This document shows, piece after piece, positions 52,040 to 63,244 of a stretch of DNA of 64,000 bases. Every line of letters starts with the position of its first letter. Position 1 is the stretch's first letter. Source of the DNA: Ascarosepion bandense (lineage: Eukaryota > Mollusca > Cephalopoda > Sepiida > Sepiidae); assembly GCA_037127315.1 (NCBI GenBank), contig JBBBDQ010001614.1:1265001-1329000 (forward strand), written 5' to 3'. A program made the position numbers and the translations under genes. The notes under the pieces are model-generated. The model saw only the letters and a list, made by a program, of their open reading frames with translations, was not told where the DNA came from and searched no databases.

Positions 52040-53085
52040 GTAACAGAATACTACAATATTGAAAATGCTAAAATAGTGAGGAGAATGCTAGAATGTTATA
52101 AAATTTTAAAGTGAATGCTAGAGTATTGAGGAGAGAATAGAATATTAAGGAAAATGCTAGAATATTATAGGGAATGATAGAATATTAAAGAGGATGGAAG
52201 TGTATTGAAGAGAATGCTAGAATATTAAAGCGAAGGCTAGAATATTATTGGGAATGATAGAATATTAAAGAGATTACTAGAGTATTGAGAAGATGATAGA
52301 ATATTAAGGAAAATGCGAGAATATTATAGTGAATGATAGAATATTAAAGAGGATGGTAGAGACGGAGGAGAAGGCTAGAATATTAAACCGAAGGCGAGAA
52401 TATTACTGGGAATTATAGAATATTAAAGGTAATGCTAGAGTATTGAGAAGAAGGCTAGAATATTATAATGAATACTAGAATATTATGGAGAATGATAGAA
52501 TATTATGGAGAATGATAGAATATTGGGTTGTACGGTAGAATAACGAGGAGAATGTTAGAATATAATGGAGAATGATAGAATATTATGGAGAATGATAGAA
52601 TATTGGGTTGTACGGTAGAATAATGAGGAGAATGTTAGAATATTACGGAGAATGATAGAATATTATGGAGAAAGATAGAATATTATGGAGAATGATAGAA
52701 TATTGGGTTGTACGGTAGAATAATGAGGAGAATGTTAGAATATTACGGAGAATGATAGAATATAATGGAGAATGATAGAATATTATGGAGAATGATAGAA
52801 TATTGGGTTGTACGGTAGAATAATGAGGAGAATGTTAGAATATTACGGAGAATGATAGAATATTATGGAGAAAGATAGAATATTATGGAGAATGATAGAA
52901 TATTGGGTTGTACGGTAGAATAATGAGGAGAATGTTAGAATATTGCGGTTTAATGCTAGAATATTGTAGTTTGATGCTAGAATATTGAGGAGAATGCGAG
53001 AATGATAAAGAGAATGCTAGAATATTACAGGGAGTGTAAGAATATTAAGGAGAATGCACGTATATTTACGGGAATGCTAGGATAT
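52040..53085 (+). repeat. 20-bp satellite with 100-bp higher-order unit
   Basis: The basic unit GAGAATGATAGAATATTATG repeats for about 1 kb. A variant unit with GGGTTGTACGG occurs at 52525, 52605, 52705, 52805 and 52905, steps of 80, 100, 100 and 100 bp. The edges are irregular and the centre homogeneous. Confidence 0.95.
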
Positions 53086-53179
53086 TGAGTGTCAGCTGAT
53101 CGACAGAAATGAAAAATACAAGAATTTAGAACTTATTGGAATGGATGGATGACATGTTCTAAGATAAAGAACAACACTC

Positions 53180-54835
53180 GAATTTCAGTAAAAGAAGAAT
53201 CATTAATATTATTGGTCCTGATCTGTTAAGACGGCTTCATTTTCCTACTGCCGTAAGGTTGCCTCTCTGTGACTTTTCTATAAATACTTTCATGGTAATT
53301 GTTCAGAGAAGCTCTTCGCTATGGTACCTATACATTTTTTAAACATTTAAGCTCAGTAATATACTGACGTGGATATGCGTTTTGTTGCAATGGATATCGA
53401 CTCGCAACGACAAATCGGGGAACCGAGCTCGAATTCCAGTTGAATACCTCGCATTCACTTACGCACATTTACTCTTGGGAAAGGTATTAAACAGTCTCTT
53501 CCCTCTAGTTATGGATTAAATAATAGGACAGATTGGGTTCTATAGTCTTGGCTGGCAACCAATCTTCCGCAGAAATCAATGGCAGACTACTGCGGGATAA
53601 TCTTCTGCCCAGTCAGTGATGTCTCTTCAGAGACATGATCGCCCAAAGCGTGTATAGCACTTAACTGACCGACTGAATATAATAGTTGGAAGCATAATTA
53701 AAACTTCTACTGGGCATAAAGTGGGGGAACGGTTTTCTATTGTTATGTAGTAATAAACTGATCCCTAAATAATTATAATTAATGTAATATAATATTTCTC
53801 TTCTCCCACCAACTATGAGTTAAATGGTAGGACAGATTGGGTTCTATAGCCTTGGCTGGCAATTTAGGTTGTCTTTCAAGACAAGATCGCCAAAAGCGTG
53901 TATCACATATGGCACTTAACTGACTAACTGAATATAATAGTTGGAAACATAATTAAAACTTCTAGTGGGCATAAAGTGGGGGATTGGTTTTTTTATTTTT
54001 ATGAAGTAAACTGATCCCCCACTAATTATATTTAATAAAATAATGTAATATAATCGATGGCAGGACAGATTGGGTTCTATAGCCTTGGCTGGCAACCAGT
54101 CTACTGCAGAAAGTAATGGCAACCTGCTGCGGCATTATCTTCTGTCCAGTTAGTCATATCTCTTTCGAGGCATGATCGCCCAAAGCGTGTATAACGTATG
54201 GCACTTAACTGACTGACTGAGTATAATAGTTGGAAACATAATTAAAAGTGCTACTGGGCATAAAGTGGGGGATCGATTTTATATTTTATGAAGTAATAAA
54301 CTGATCCCCCACTAATTATGCTTAATATAATAATGTAATATAATCGATCTCTTCTCCCTGCAGCTATGTGTTGAGTGGCAGAACAGATTAGGTTCTATAG
54401 CCTTGGTTGGTAACTAGTCTACCGCAGAGATCAATGGCAACCTACTGTGGGATAATCTTCTGCCCAGTCAGTCATGTCTCTTTCGAGACATGATCGCCCA
54501 AAGTGTGGCACTTAAGTGACTGACTAGACTGACAACGAGGTCTCATAACTTTAGAGTTAAGTTGGCTAGATATAACCGTAAGTTCTACGCTAACAGTTTT
54601 TTCTTGCACGTTCACGCGTTTGGAACTCTCTACTGGCTCCATGGTTTCCAGTCAACCTTAATCTTCAAAAATTTAAATGCAAAGTCAAATTGCTCTCTAT
54701 TGCCCTCCTGATTACTCTTATTTTGTTCTCGCTTCTCACTAATGTTTCTGTTTTCTAATTCTTCAACAACCAGTAATCCATTGTATTGTAGTAGTTTTAC
54801 TTCCTTGCTTGGGGTGGACTCGATTTTTAAAAAAA
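53180..54835 (+). pseudogene. Old LINE-B copy carrying a SINE-A array
   Basis: RRIINIIGPDLLRRLHF at 53195 and NTFMVIVQRSSS at 53285 precede the array. After it, KLARYNRKFYANSFF, FGTLYWL, LIFKNLNAKSNC and a degenerate tail (CTTCCTTGCTTGGGGTGGAC) to 54835. Strongly decayed, so older than the SINE insertion. Confidence 0.6.
53369..54527 (+). repeat. SINE-A array: head + (body + PAL) x3 + body
   Basis: One tRNA-like head (TGCAATGGATATCGACTC; B box GAGCTCGAATTCC) is followed by four 3' bodies (ending near 53680, 53930, 54215 and 54520). PAL units lie at 53686-53796, 53931-54055 and 54216-54350. ACTGAC at 53363-53368 and 54528-54533 brackets the entire array, so it may have inserted as one unit. 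Confidence 0.85.
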
Positions 54836-54954
54836 TGTAAAATTTAATAAATAATTAATTTTAAAACAGACTTCAATGGTGAATGTAACTGCTGACGGTA
54901 AATCACGAGCCGTTGTAAAAATAAAAACATCTAAACTGTCATCTATACTCAAAA

Positions 54955-55262
54955 GTTATCTCAGATCAAAAACTAAAAATCGCTTCAAACGTATAAATTC
55001 TACAAATGACATAGAAGACGACCACCCATTAGCAGCAAGGTTGTAAAAAATACCAGGTCGAGAAACTGGCGCGGGATACCCTTCTCTCAATGAGGGTGAA
55101 TGGGCCTCTCTTAAGCCGTGGTAGGCAACCCATCTAGTGATGGTGTCGCGATATAAACACTCTTGGTAGCTCTGGAGAAGCATCAAGTATTCAGCTACTG
55201 ACAAGATTTGGAATCTCGGTCGAGGGCCGCAGAATGATAATGATGATATATATATATATATA
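54955..55262 (+). repeat. Probable LINE 3' end with (GAT)n tail
   Basis: It ends GGGCCGCAGAATGATAATGA then GATATATA, a common form of LINE 3' tail. A 110-codon minus-strand frame through it shows no domain and is likely a shadow. Family unknown. Confidence 0.35.
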
Positions 55263-55589
55263 TAAAGGTCTGTATTCGGTTGTGTCATAAGTAAACAAAC
55301 ATTTATCGTAAATAATCAGACCGGTAGAAATAAATATATATTTACTGTTTCATTATAAACAGAATATCTACTCAAATACGAGTATCGATCAAAACCGATA
55401 CTCAGCCATCAATATGGCTCATTTTCTCCAATTTTACTCCCGATAGGTACGATAAGTTTTCATGGACTTACTTAGGTTAGTTTATCCTTGGATGACTTAT
55501 TTGATTCCGATATTGGAAATCGATATCCTGATATCCTATCGGGTCTGATCAAAATCAGGTTTTCAGCCATATTTTTTTATTTTTTTTTT

Positions 55590-56302
55590 AATCATATCAC
55601 CTCAAGCAAGGCGGTAACGCCACTGATGCGCAGGGGGCTACATAAGGGTAAAAAGAATGGAAAAGAGAAAGCCGGAAACCACATCCTAAACAGGAAACAA
55701 GGGATGAGCCTCTTCACCTGTTCAATAGATGTGGGTGGAGTGTGAACCGGGCGATAGTTTAGTCTATCTACTCCAATTGAGAAAAAATAAAAAAATAAAA
55801 AATAAAAAAAATATTAAAAAAGGAAAAGAGTGAAAATATTGGAAAAGAGAAAACCGGAATCCGCATCCTAAACAGGAAACAAGGGATGAGCCTCTTCACC
55901 TGTTCAATAGATGTGGGTGGAGTGTGAACCGGGCGATAGTTTAGTCTATCTACTCCAATTGAAAAAAAAATAATAAAAAAGGAAAAGAGTGAAAAGATTG
56001 GAAAAGAGAAAACCGGAAACCGCATCCTAAACAAGAAACAAGGGATGAGCCTCTTCACCTGTTCAATAGATGTGGGTGGAGTGTGAACCGGGCGATAATA
56101 TAGTCTATCTATTCCAATTGAACAAAAAATAATAATAAAAAAGGAAAAGAGTGAAAAGATTGGAAAAGAGAAAACCGGAAACCGCATCCTAAACAGGAAA
56201 CAAGGGATGAGCCTCTACACCTGTTCAACAGATGTGGGTGGAGTGTGAACCGGGCGATAGTTTAGTCTATCTACTCCAATAGTTTAGTCTATCTACTCCA
56301 AT
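55590..56302 (-). repeat. SINE-E tandem array (4 modules, one tail)
   Basis: Inverted: the LINE-B-type tail lies at 55590-55645 (GGCGGTAACGCC on the plus strand), then four modules with TTCAATAGATGTGGGTGG at about 55720, 55901, 56064 and 56226. A 23-bp piece of the module start is repeated at 56280-56302. The A-rich linkers differ in length. Confidence 0.85.
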
Positions 56303-56617
56303 GTTATTTTGGTTTTTGCTTCGGGTTTTGCTCTAAGTAGATATAATTGCAGTTCTTAGTCTCAGCCATGATACCATTTACTCAGAGAACTTATTTAGCC
56401 TTCAAAATTCAGTTTGCGACGGAAAACTTATTTGACATCGATACCGGAAAGTAAAATTTGACTTACATTTTTTCTTTTAATCTACGGTTTCGTTTTGACT
56501 GGAAAGAACTATCGTTTTTTAGTCTTTCGTACCAACGTCCAAAGAGGCTGAGCTCCAGGACCATGGATTAGTTTTAATGCTTTTATTACACGCGAGCAAT
56601 GCCGGGCAAAACTGCTA

Positions 56618-56618
<1 letters not shown>
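56303..56618 (+). mobile_element. Helitron 3' half
   Basis: It matches the last 330 bp of 22096-22838 and ends in CTAG at 56615-56618 followed by T of a (TA)n tract. It is 5'-truncated against the SINE-E array. The hairpin is reduced (CGCGAGCAATGCCGGGC). Confidence 0.75.

Positions 56619-56661
<43 letters not shown>
56619..56661. repeat. (TA)n microsatellite
   Basis: About 42 bp directly after the Helitron terminus. Confidence 0.95.
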
Positions 56662-56664
<3 letters not shown>

Positions 56665-56745
56665 TTGTATCTGTCGGGGAAGCACAAGTAAATGGAAGGG
56701 AATTCCACAGGCGGAAAGTGCGAGGTAAGAAGCTGCCGGAAAAGG
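56662..56745 (-). pseudogene. LINE-B fragment
   Basis: The minus strand reads PRTFRLWNSLPFTCASPTD, the RTSRLWNSLP block. Confidence 0.6.
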
Positions 56746-56820
56746 AAAAAGAAAGAAAGAAAAAGATGAAAAAGAAGCAGAAGCATAAAATGGGAATTTT
56801 AGTAGTAATAGTAGTATTAA

Positions 56821-56932
56821 TAGAATAATAATAATAATAATAATAATAATAAGTGCTCTTCAGCACCAGCTGATCCATGATACTTAACACCCTTCAACAT
56901 ACTCAATAGAATAAGAAGACATAAAAGAAAGA

Positions 56933-56975
<43 letters not shown>
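56821..56975 (+). repeat. (AAT)n microsatellites
   Basis: Runs at 56823-56852 and 56936-56973; the second abuts the LINE-D copy. Confidence 0.9.
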
Positions 56976-56977
<2 letters not shown>

Positions 56978-56979
<2 letters not shown>

Positions 56980-57740
56980 TAACTTTCAGGCAAATATTAT
57001 GCATAATAATATGGATCCAAAATGCAGGTTTTGTGATAAACACCAAGAAACAATAGACCACCTAATCTCAGGCTGTTCTGTGCTTGCTCCAAATGAATAT
57101 AAAAATCGCCACGATAGAGTTGGGCAATATTTACATTGGACAATGTGCAAACATTATGGAAAATCTGTAAGCAAACACTGGTATGAACATCACCCAGCAC
57201 CGGTTACAGAAATAGAAGATGTAACCATTCTATGGGATTACACCATCTACACAGACAGAAAAATTGAAGCAAACAGGCCAGACATTATTGTTAAAAACCA
57301 GAAGGAGAAAACTTGTCTATTAATTGATATGGCTTGTCCAGCGGATTGTAACATAGCAACCAAGGAATTTGAAAAACTGTCAAAATATAAAGACCTGGAA
57401 ATTGAAATAGAAAAAATGTAGAAATTGAAAACAACAGTTGTGCCAGTGATAGTAGGTGCACTTGGAATGATAAAAAATGGAACAAAAGAACACATTGAAA
57501 GAATCCCTGGAAACCCCAGGCTTAAGAGATATACAAAAAATTGTCTTATTAAGTACAGCCCACACACTAAGGAATACTTTATCGATGTAATGCTAGGGAT
57601 GATAGGGAAGATAGAAAAACATGAAATGAAGTCATAACAACACGCCACGACCTGCCTTAGGTCTCCCCGCAGACTTGGTTGGTAGTGAGACCAAAGCAGA
57701 AATCGAAATATGATGAAAAATGACATAATAATAATAATAA
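56978..57740 (+). mobile_element. LINE-D, 5'-truncated, with 3' UTR and (AAT)n tail
   Basis: Includes the endonuclease frame below, a 3' UTR with CACGACCTGCCTTAGGTC, and an AATAATAAT end. The minus-strand copy at 40057-41015 shares the UTR and tail. Confidence 0.75.
56999..57637 (+). pseudogene. Restriction-like endonuclease end of a non-LTR retrotransposon (LINE-D)
   Basis: A 213-codon frame broken once by TAG at 57419. Residues 9-26 form a CX2CX8HX4C zinc knuckle (C9, C12, H21, C26). Residues 94-95 are PD and residue 110 is D in LLIDMACPAD, giving the PD-X14-D core of the restriction-like endonuclease of R2/NeSL/R4-type elements, which nicks target DNA for priming. The stop replaces W in MWKLKT-type sequence (TGG to TAG). 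The RT domain is missing. Order CCHC then PD-D supports the family; the clade is not settled. Confidence 0.8.
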
Positions 57741-57744
57741 TCAA

Positions 57745-58174
57745 ATTGTAATTGTAACAATGAAGAATCTATTTACCTTATTCCCCCACTGGAGCGAGAT
57801 GTGACACAAGGTCATTTTTTAACGTGGGGAACCCGGGCGCGTACGCTCAGGCCATTGTCAAATATTATCCGGCCCCTGCTTACGCGGTAATTGGGCACCA
57901 CACTGGTCAAAACTAGTTATAGCTGGTCAGATCTGGTTATATGCCACCCAGCTAAAAGACCAGATTGCAATGAAAAAAATATAAAATTTTTTAACGAAGG
58001 ACAGGAAAAATAAAGCGAAAGAAGGGATGTCGTCACATGTAACAGGTTCGTGCCAAGATTCCTTGAAATTGAACAAATATACATACACACACACACCCAA
58101 TATATATGTGTATGTATGCATGTGTAAATATAAATATATGTGTCTGTGTGTGTGCATGTAGACATATTTATATT
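57745..58174. other. No gene recognised
   Basis: A GC-richer part at 57820-57900 (GGGGAACCCGGGCGCGTACG) and short inverted CAAAACTAGTTATAGCTGG words; no family found. Confidence 0.35.
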
Positions 58175-58801
58175 CAGTTCTGTGCAAAAGTATTAGGACA
58201 AGAACTATTTTATCTTTTATGAGGCATCAAAATAAAGTTTAAAATCACCCCTGTCCTAACACTTTTGCACATTACCGGTAATTTGCAAAAGTATTAGGAC
58301 AGGGGTGATTTTCCCAAAAACCACACAGAAATTCAAATACAGGGTGAGAATTAAATTTATTATTAAATAATCAATATTTATTAGCAAAGTAAATTGTTAA
58401 GAAATATTGATTATTTGATTGTTTAAAACTAGGTGTAAAACAAGTTATTTTGAAACTACTCTATTGAACATCTGTGAGATATTTTGAATAAAAACCTTGA
58501 TAAATCTACTGTTACTTTGCAAGACACACTTTGGGAACAAATACAAGCTGCTTGGCAGGAGATACCATTGTATACATTGAAGAAGCTTGTGATATCAATG
58601 CCGGACAGAATGAAGGCTGTTATCAAAGCAAAAGGCTATTATACTAAATATTAAATTTATTTTGTAACAAGTATTTTTTTCTTGTTAAAGCATTTGTTGA
58701 GTAAATCAAATAAAATTATTTAAATTAAATTGTTTATTTTCTGTCAATACACCTCATAAAATATAAAACAGTTCTTGTCCCAATACTTTTGCACAGTACT
58801 A
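58175..58801 (+). mobile_element. Tc1-like composite element F4
   Basis: Outer ends CAGTTCTGTGCAAAAG and complement. Inner ends face each other at TTACCGGTAA near 58272. The transposase remnant at 58455-58650 reads QDTLWEQIQAAWQEIPLYTL and MPDRMKAVIKAK. The middle is deleted and partly replaced by A/T-rich sequence. Confidence 0.8.
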
Positions 58802-59002
58802 TATATATATATATATATAGATATATATATATATACAATGGTCTTTATTATATTTTGCTTGCTGCCGCTGGAAATTCTCAAGTGATGCTGTTTCTGTTAT
58901 TTGGTAAGGAACTTAATTTATGTTTCTCTTGCAGCAGTCTAAAAGATTAGAGGAAAAATGTTTTTTTCTGTCTGAATTTCTGTGATGAGATATTATCATT
59001 AG

Positions 59003-59097
59003 TTACACTATTTACATGCCAACTATTGTCCTCATCTTTGTTGTTGTTATCACAAACGACAATCATGAGAGCAATAGTTTGCATGTAAATAGTGTAA
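59003..59097. repeat. Miniature J palindrome
   Basis: Two 26-nt arms (TTACACTATTTACATGCC at the left) with one mismatch and a 43-nt loop. The arm and TGTCCTCATCTTTGTTG match the J family ends. Confidence 0.8.
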
Positions 59098-59479
59098 TTG
59101 AAGGATGCTCTTCTTTAAGACATGTGATTCATTCACTCAAAGCCATTTTTAGTCTTTGATCTTCGGCCTGAAATAATATGGTTTATATTATTTGGTACAA
59201 ATTTTTTGGTTTGCAGTTCTGTATAATCAGTCCAGCAGTTTCGAAGAAGGATTGCCTGCACAAAGAACTAAAGACTTCATTCGTTCGATCTGAGAAAAAC
59301 AGCAGACAATTTAGTCATTTCTAAACGTGTTTGACGCCATGCATATCTAACTCGAATTCAAAAGTGCGTTTGCTACAAAGTGACTTCTTTTCGTTAGTCA
59401 GTTCTTAGCGATGGACATTTTTCCATTCATCTTTCTTCTATTACTAAATTGCCTATTGATTTAGATATCCCTATCACTG
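59098..59479. other. No feature recognised
   Basis: No gene or family identified. Confidence 0.35.
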
Positions 59480-59560
59480 TATCCGTCCTGGGCATGACGA
59501 TAAACTACATCCAGCAGCAAGGCCTCTGATCGGGTGGTTTTGAGAAGCGTGAAACTGTAG
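59480..59560 (+). repeat. rep-I 5' part
   Basis: GTCCTGGGCATGACGATAAA and CAGCAAGGCCTCTGAT as at 12125. Confidence 0.55.
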
Positions 59561-60299
59561 AAGTAGGGTCACTTCGTGATGAACGTCGGGGGTCACCAGT
59601 GTAGCTATAGGGATGCGTCAGCTATGCCTGGTACAAGGTCACTTCTAAACTTAAGTGGAATTTTGTTAATAGAACTGGATACTTATTACATATTTGTGAG
59701 AAGAAAAAGGTTCATTTTTTATGTTAAAATAGAAATTTAAGAATTGAATAACAAGAATTCGTAGAAATTAAAGTTCAGCGGGAAAGTTAAGGGTATCAGA
59801 CGTTGAAGAATGTTCACAGAAGTAATTTTTTGGAAAAAGTTTATGAGTACGTACGTATGTATGAGGTTTTATTTGGTACGCATGTTTTTGAATGAAGAAG
59901 AAGTAAAATGAACAGCACACGAGAAAGAAGGAGAAAGATGACGATGTGCGATGCGACCTTATGTCCGGGTCGACTTGAAGTTTCTGCCTTGTTACATTTT
60001 AGTTCGTCGTTTCTCCTGCTTCCATGTCTGTCTGACTGACGGTGATCAGAACCTGTTATAGTAATTTAGATTTTGTCTTGCAAATCGCTCCAATTGGTCA
60101 GAAAACCAATTTAACATCTATTTGCGAAATCCGGTTTCGACTTTTTCTTTAAGCACATCGTCAATCCTTTTTCTATTTGGCAAAAATCAGGATTTCACAC
60201 GTCATTGTGAGTTTTTGTAAAAGTGAAGAAGAAGAAGAAGGTTGATTTTAATTCTTAATTTCCTAGGCCACAAAACCAGCTTTTCGTTCCTGTTGTTTG
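59561..60299. other. No feature recognised
   Basis: Only a short AAG run near 60228; no gene or repeat family. Confidence 0.35.
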
Positions 60300-61040
60300 C
60301 GATCCCAACTATGAACAAATAAACTGGGAACAAAAAACGATGAAAGTATAAAAATTCATTATATTGTAAAAATACCTGCAATAAATTTTAATAGTAAAAC
60401 AATTATTAGCAATATATTTTTGTAAAACAAACTTAGCTCACTGGTACCCGCTATATATGAATATCCTCGAGCCACAAGATTAGCAACTAGGTCCCACCCT
60501 TTTACTGTGAAACCGATAAATTGTAAACGCAAATTCTACTCGAACATTTTATTTCCTCGCACTTCCCCCCTGTGGAATTCCCTTCCGCTTACTTGCTTTT
60601 CCCGACAGCTACAATCTTCAAGAATTCAAATATAAAGTCAATAGTCATCTCCTGTCTCACTAACCTGCATCCTCTTTCTCATGCTCTTTTCTCCGTCCAC
60701 CCAACTCTCATCAGTATTCTCTTCCTTCTCATACTTTCTTCCTGAGACCCTCTGTAGCCTGTCACTCTTTCTCGTAACATTCCTCGTATGTAACCCCCTG
60801 CACAACAGTGGCAGTAAAATGCCTTGTTTGGGGCCACACGATTATAAAAAAAAAGATTCAATAAAATAAAAAATTACGAGAAAACATTTTTGGTAAAAAG
60901 ATATTACCAGTAAAATATTGAAAGAAAATCAAAATGCACCAGCAAAAATATTTTGTAAATGAAATCAATAATGTTTCTAAGAAATTAAATTTCGCCATTA
61001 AATGATCATTGAGAAATTGATATGCTGCTAAACAAGCTAT
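60300..61040 (+). repeat. rep-I, interrupted by LINE-B
   Basis: GATGAAAGTATAAAAATTC to 60432, then after the LINE-B: TATTACCAGTAAAATATTG to TTGATATGCTGCTAAACAAG. Confidence 0.55.
60433..60850 (+). pseudogene. LINE-B2 3' copy inside rep-I
   Basis: ATRLATRSHPFTVKPINCKR-like sequence, FPRTSPLWNSLPLTC and LQEFKYKVNSHL, then the 3' UTR and the tail with stem-loop GGCAGTAAAATGCC between CCCC and GGGG, A9 end. Several frameshifts. Confidence 0.75.
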
Positions 61041-61049
61041 CATTGCATC

Positions 61050-61492
61050 AAAGAAGAGGCTCATCCCTTGTTTCCTGTTTAGGATGTGGTTTCCGGTTTT
61101 TCTCTTTTCCAATCTTTTCACTCTTTTTTTTTTCAATTGGAGTTGATAGACTAAACTGTCGCTCAGTTCACACTCCACCCACGTCTATTGAACTGGTGAA
61201 GAGGCTCATCCCTTGATTCCTGGTTAGGATGTGATTTCCGGTTTTCTCTTTACCAATCTTTTCACACTTATTTTTAAATTTTTTTTTCAATTGGAGTAGA
61301 TAGACTAAACTATCGCCCGGTTCACACTCCACCCACGTCTATTGAACAGGTGAAGAGGCTCATCCCTTGTTTCTTGCATGTGATTTCCGGTTTTTCTCTT
61401 TTTCCAATCTTTTCACTTTTACGTAGCCCCCTCCCTGCGCATCAGTGGCGTTTTCGCCTTGCTTGGGGTGATATGATTAAAAAAAAAAAAAA
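61050..61492 (+). repeat. SINE-E tandem array (3 modules, one tail)
   Basis: The first module is headless from 61055; module starts lie near 61142 and 61295. The tail has the stem-loop GGCGTTTTCGCC and A13. Confidence 0.85.
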
Positions 61493-61544
61493 GACAAGTG
61501 TATTCTTATATTTCACCCATTTTGTATTCGCACCTAAAATAGTT

Positions 61545-63235
61545 GGCTACCCGAATGCATGGTTATCAGCAAAAAGAGCAGCACAAAATGCCTAATACAG
61601 GTGGGGAATACTAAAATCAAGCAGGTACAAAAATTTAAATACCTGGCAAGTGTTCCAACAGAAGAGGGAAAGTTCGACACACAGATCCGAAAGCGAATTG
61701 GCATGGCGAAGTACGCGTTCCAGAAGCTAAGTGGACTATGTTTTCTTTATTTTTTCAGCAGCCTTGACATGTTTGGAAAAGACATAAGGGTAATTAAGAA
61801 TCTCCACTGGGAACAAACTGCTTGCATACAGACAGGTAACGAATTCAGCAGATATACAAAGATAGGAAGGGTCGTAAGACAAGGATGTGTCTTTTCACCG
61901 GATCTATTCATCTTGTACAGCGAGATTATTCTGAGGACCCTAGAAGATATGCCAGGGTTCGTCATCGAAAGCCAAAATTTAAACAACATAAGGTAGGTAG
62001 ATAATACAGCAGACACAGAAAGGAAACTACAAGACCTCCGACAGAAGGTAGTTGAAGAGAGTGACAAGAAAGGACTACAAATAAACAGCAAGAAAACCGA
62101 ATGCATGGTCATCAGCAAAAAGGGCAGCCCAAAATACAGGTGAGTGATACTAAAATCAAGCAGGTACAAAAATTTAAATATCTGGGAAGTGTTCTAACAG
62201 AAAAGTGCGGCACAGAGATCAAAAGACGAACTTGCATGGCGAAGAACGAGTTCCAGAAGCTGAGTAAAGTATTAAGACACAGGAAAATTTCGCTAGAAAC
62301 AAAGAAGAGAGTACTAGATTGCTATGTGATGTCAGTTCTTCAATATGGCAGTGAATATTGGACAATATCATCAAAGATGAAGGAAAAACTTGAAGCAACT
62401 GAAATGTGCTTCTACAGAAGCATACTGGATATAAAGTGGGAGATCAATTCCATATAACAATCAATATATAAACTGACCCCTCACTTTGTGGTCACAGCTG
62501 TTTCTATACATTTATATCCCTGGGATCCAAAAGCACAAAGATGCATTCCAGAAGCTGAGTAAAGTATTAAGAAACAGGATAATATCGCTAGAAACAAAGA
62601 AGAGAGTACTGGATTGCTATGTGCTGTCAGTTCTTCAATATGGCAGAGAATGCTGGACAATATCATCAAAGATGAAGGAAAAACTTGAAGTAATTGAAAT
62701 GTGGCTCTACAGACGGATACTGTGGATATCATGGACCGAGCATGTGAGCCATGATGAGATTTTAGAAAGGATAAAAACGAAAAGGAAATTAAGACTAAAC
62801 ATCAGAAAGAGACAACTGAAGTTCATGGGACATGAAATGAGGAAGAAGGGCTTGGAGAACTTGTTACTAACAGGCCAGATAGAGGGGAAAAGAGACAGAG
62901 GAAAGCAGCGGATAACATATTTGAAGGGCCTGATCAGGTGGATGACAGAACGAGGGTTGCACTGTTTAACAGGAGAAGGCGTGATAAGAGCCACCAGAGA
63001 TAGGGAATGCAATGAGGAAGGAGGGCTTGGAGAACCTGATAGTAACAGGTCAGATAGAGGGAAAAAGAGACAGAGGAAAGCAGCGGATAACATATTTGAA
63101 GGGCCTGATCAGGTGGATGACAGAACAGAGGCTGCGAGATGTTACAGGAGAAAGTGTGAAAAGCCACCAGGGATAGGGAGACGGGGAAAGCAATGATCGC
63201 CTACGTCCTGAAAGGACAGGGCACATAAAAGAAGA
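61545..63235 (+). pseudogene. LINE-C, rearranged by three internal tandem duplications
   Basis: Order: CMVISKKSSTK to MAKYAFQKLS; then upstream sequence again (GKDIRVIKNLHWEQTACIQT, VVRQGCVFSPDLFILYSE, LNNIR with YADD lost); CMVISKKGSPK to the ETKKRVLDCYVMSVLQYGSE block; a PAL unit; that block again; WISWTEHVSHDEILERIK; RKKGLENLLLTGQIEGKRDR at 62840 and again near 63013; the 3' end TCCTGAAAGGACAGGGCAC. Non-functional. Confidence 0.8.
62428..62540 (+). repeat. PAL element inside LINE-C
   Basis: GGATATAAAGTGGGAGATCA at the left and CTGACCCCTCACTTTGTGG at the right. The flanking LINE-C segment of about 180 bp is present on both sides (62247-62430 and 62542-62725). Confidence 0.7.
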
Positions 63236-63244
63236 AGACTTTTA

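Noticed and set aside
52040..53085. CRISPR or iteron array
   Set aside because: Contiguous 20-bp units without spacers, with satellite-type higher-order structure.
54955..55288. 110-codon minus-strand frame
   Set aside because: It starts in (TA)n and has no recognisable motif; the plus strand looks like a LINE 3' end.
55768..56187. 139-codon frame with repeated RPVHTPPTSIEQVKRLIPC
   Set aside because: It follows tandem SINE-E modules whose length happens to keep frame. Modules elsewhere break it, so it is not a repeat protein.
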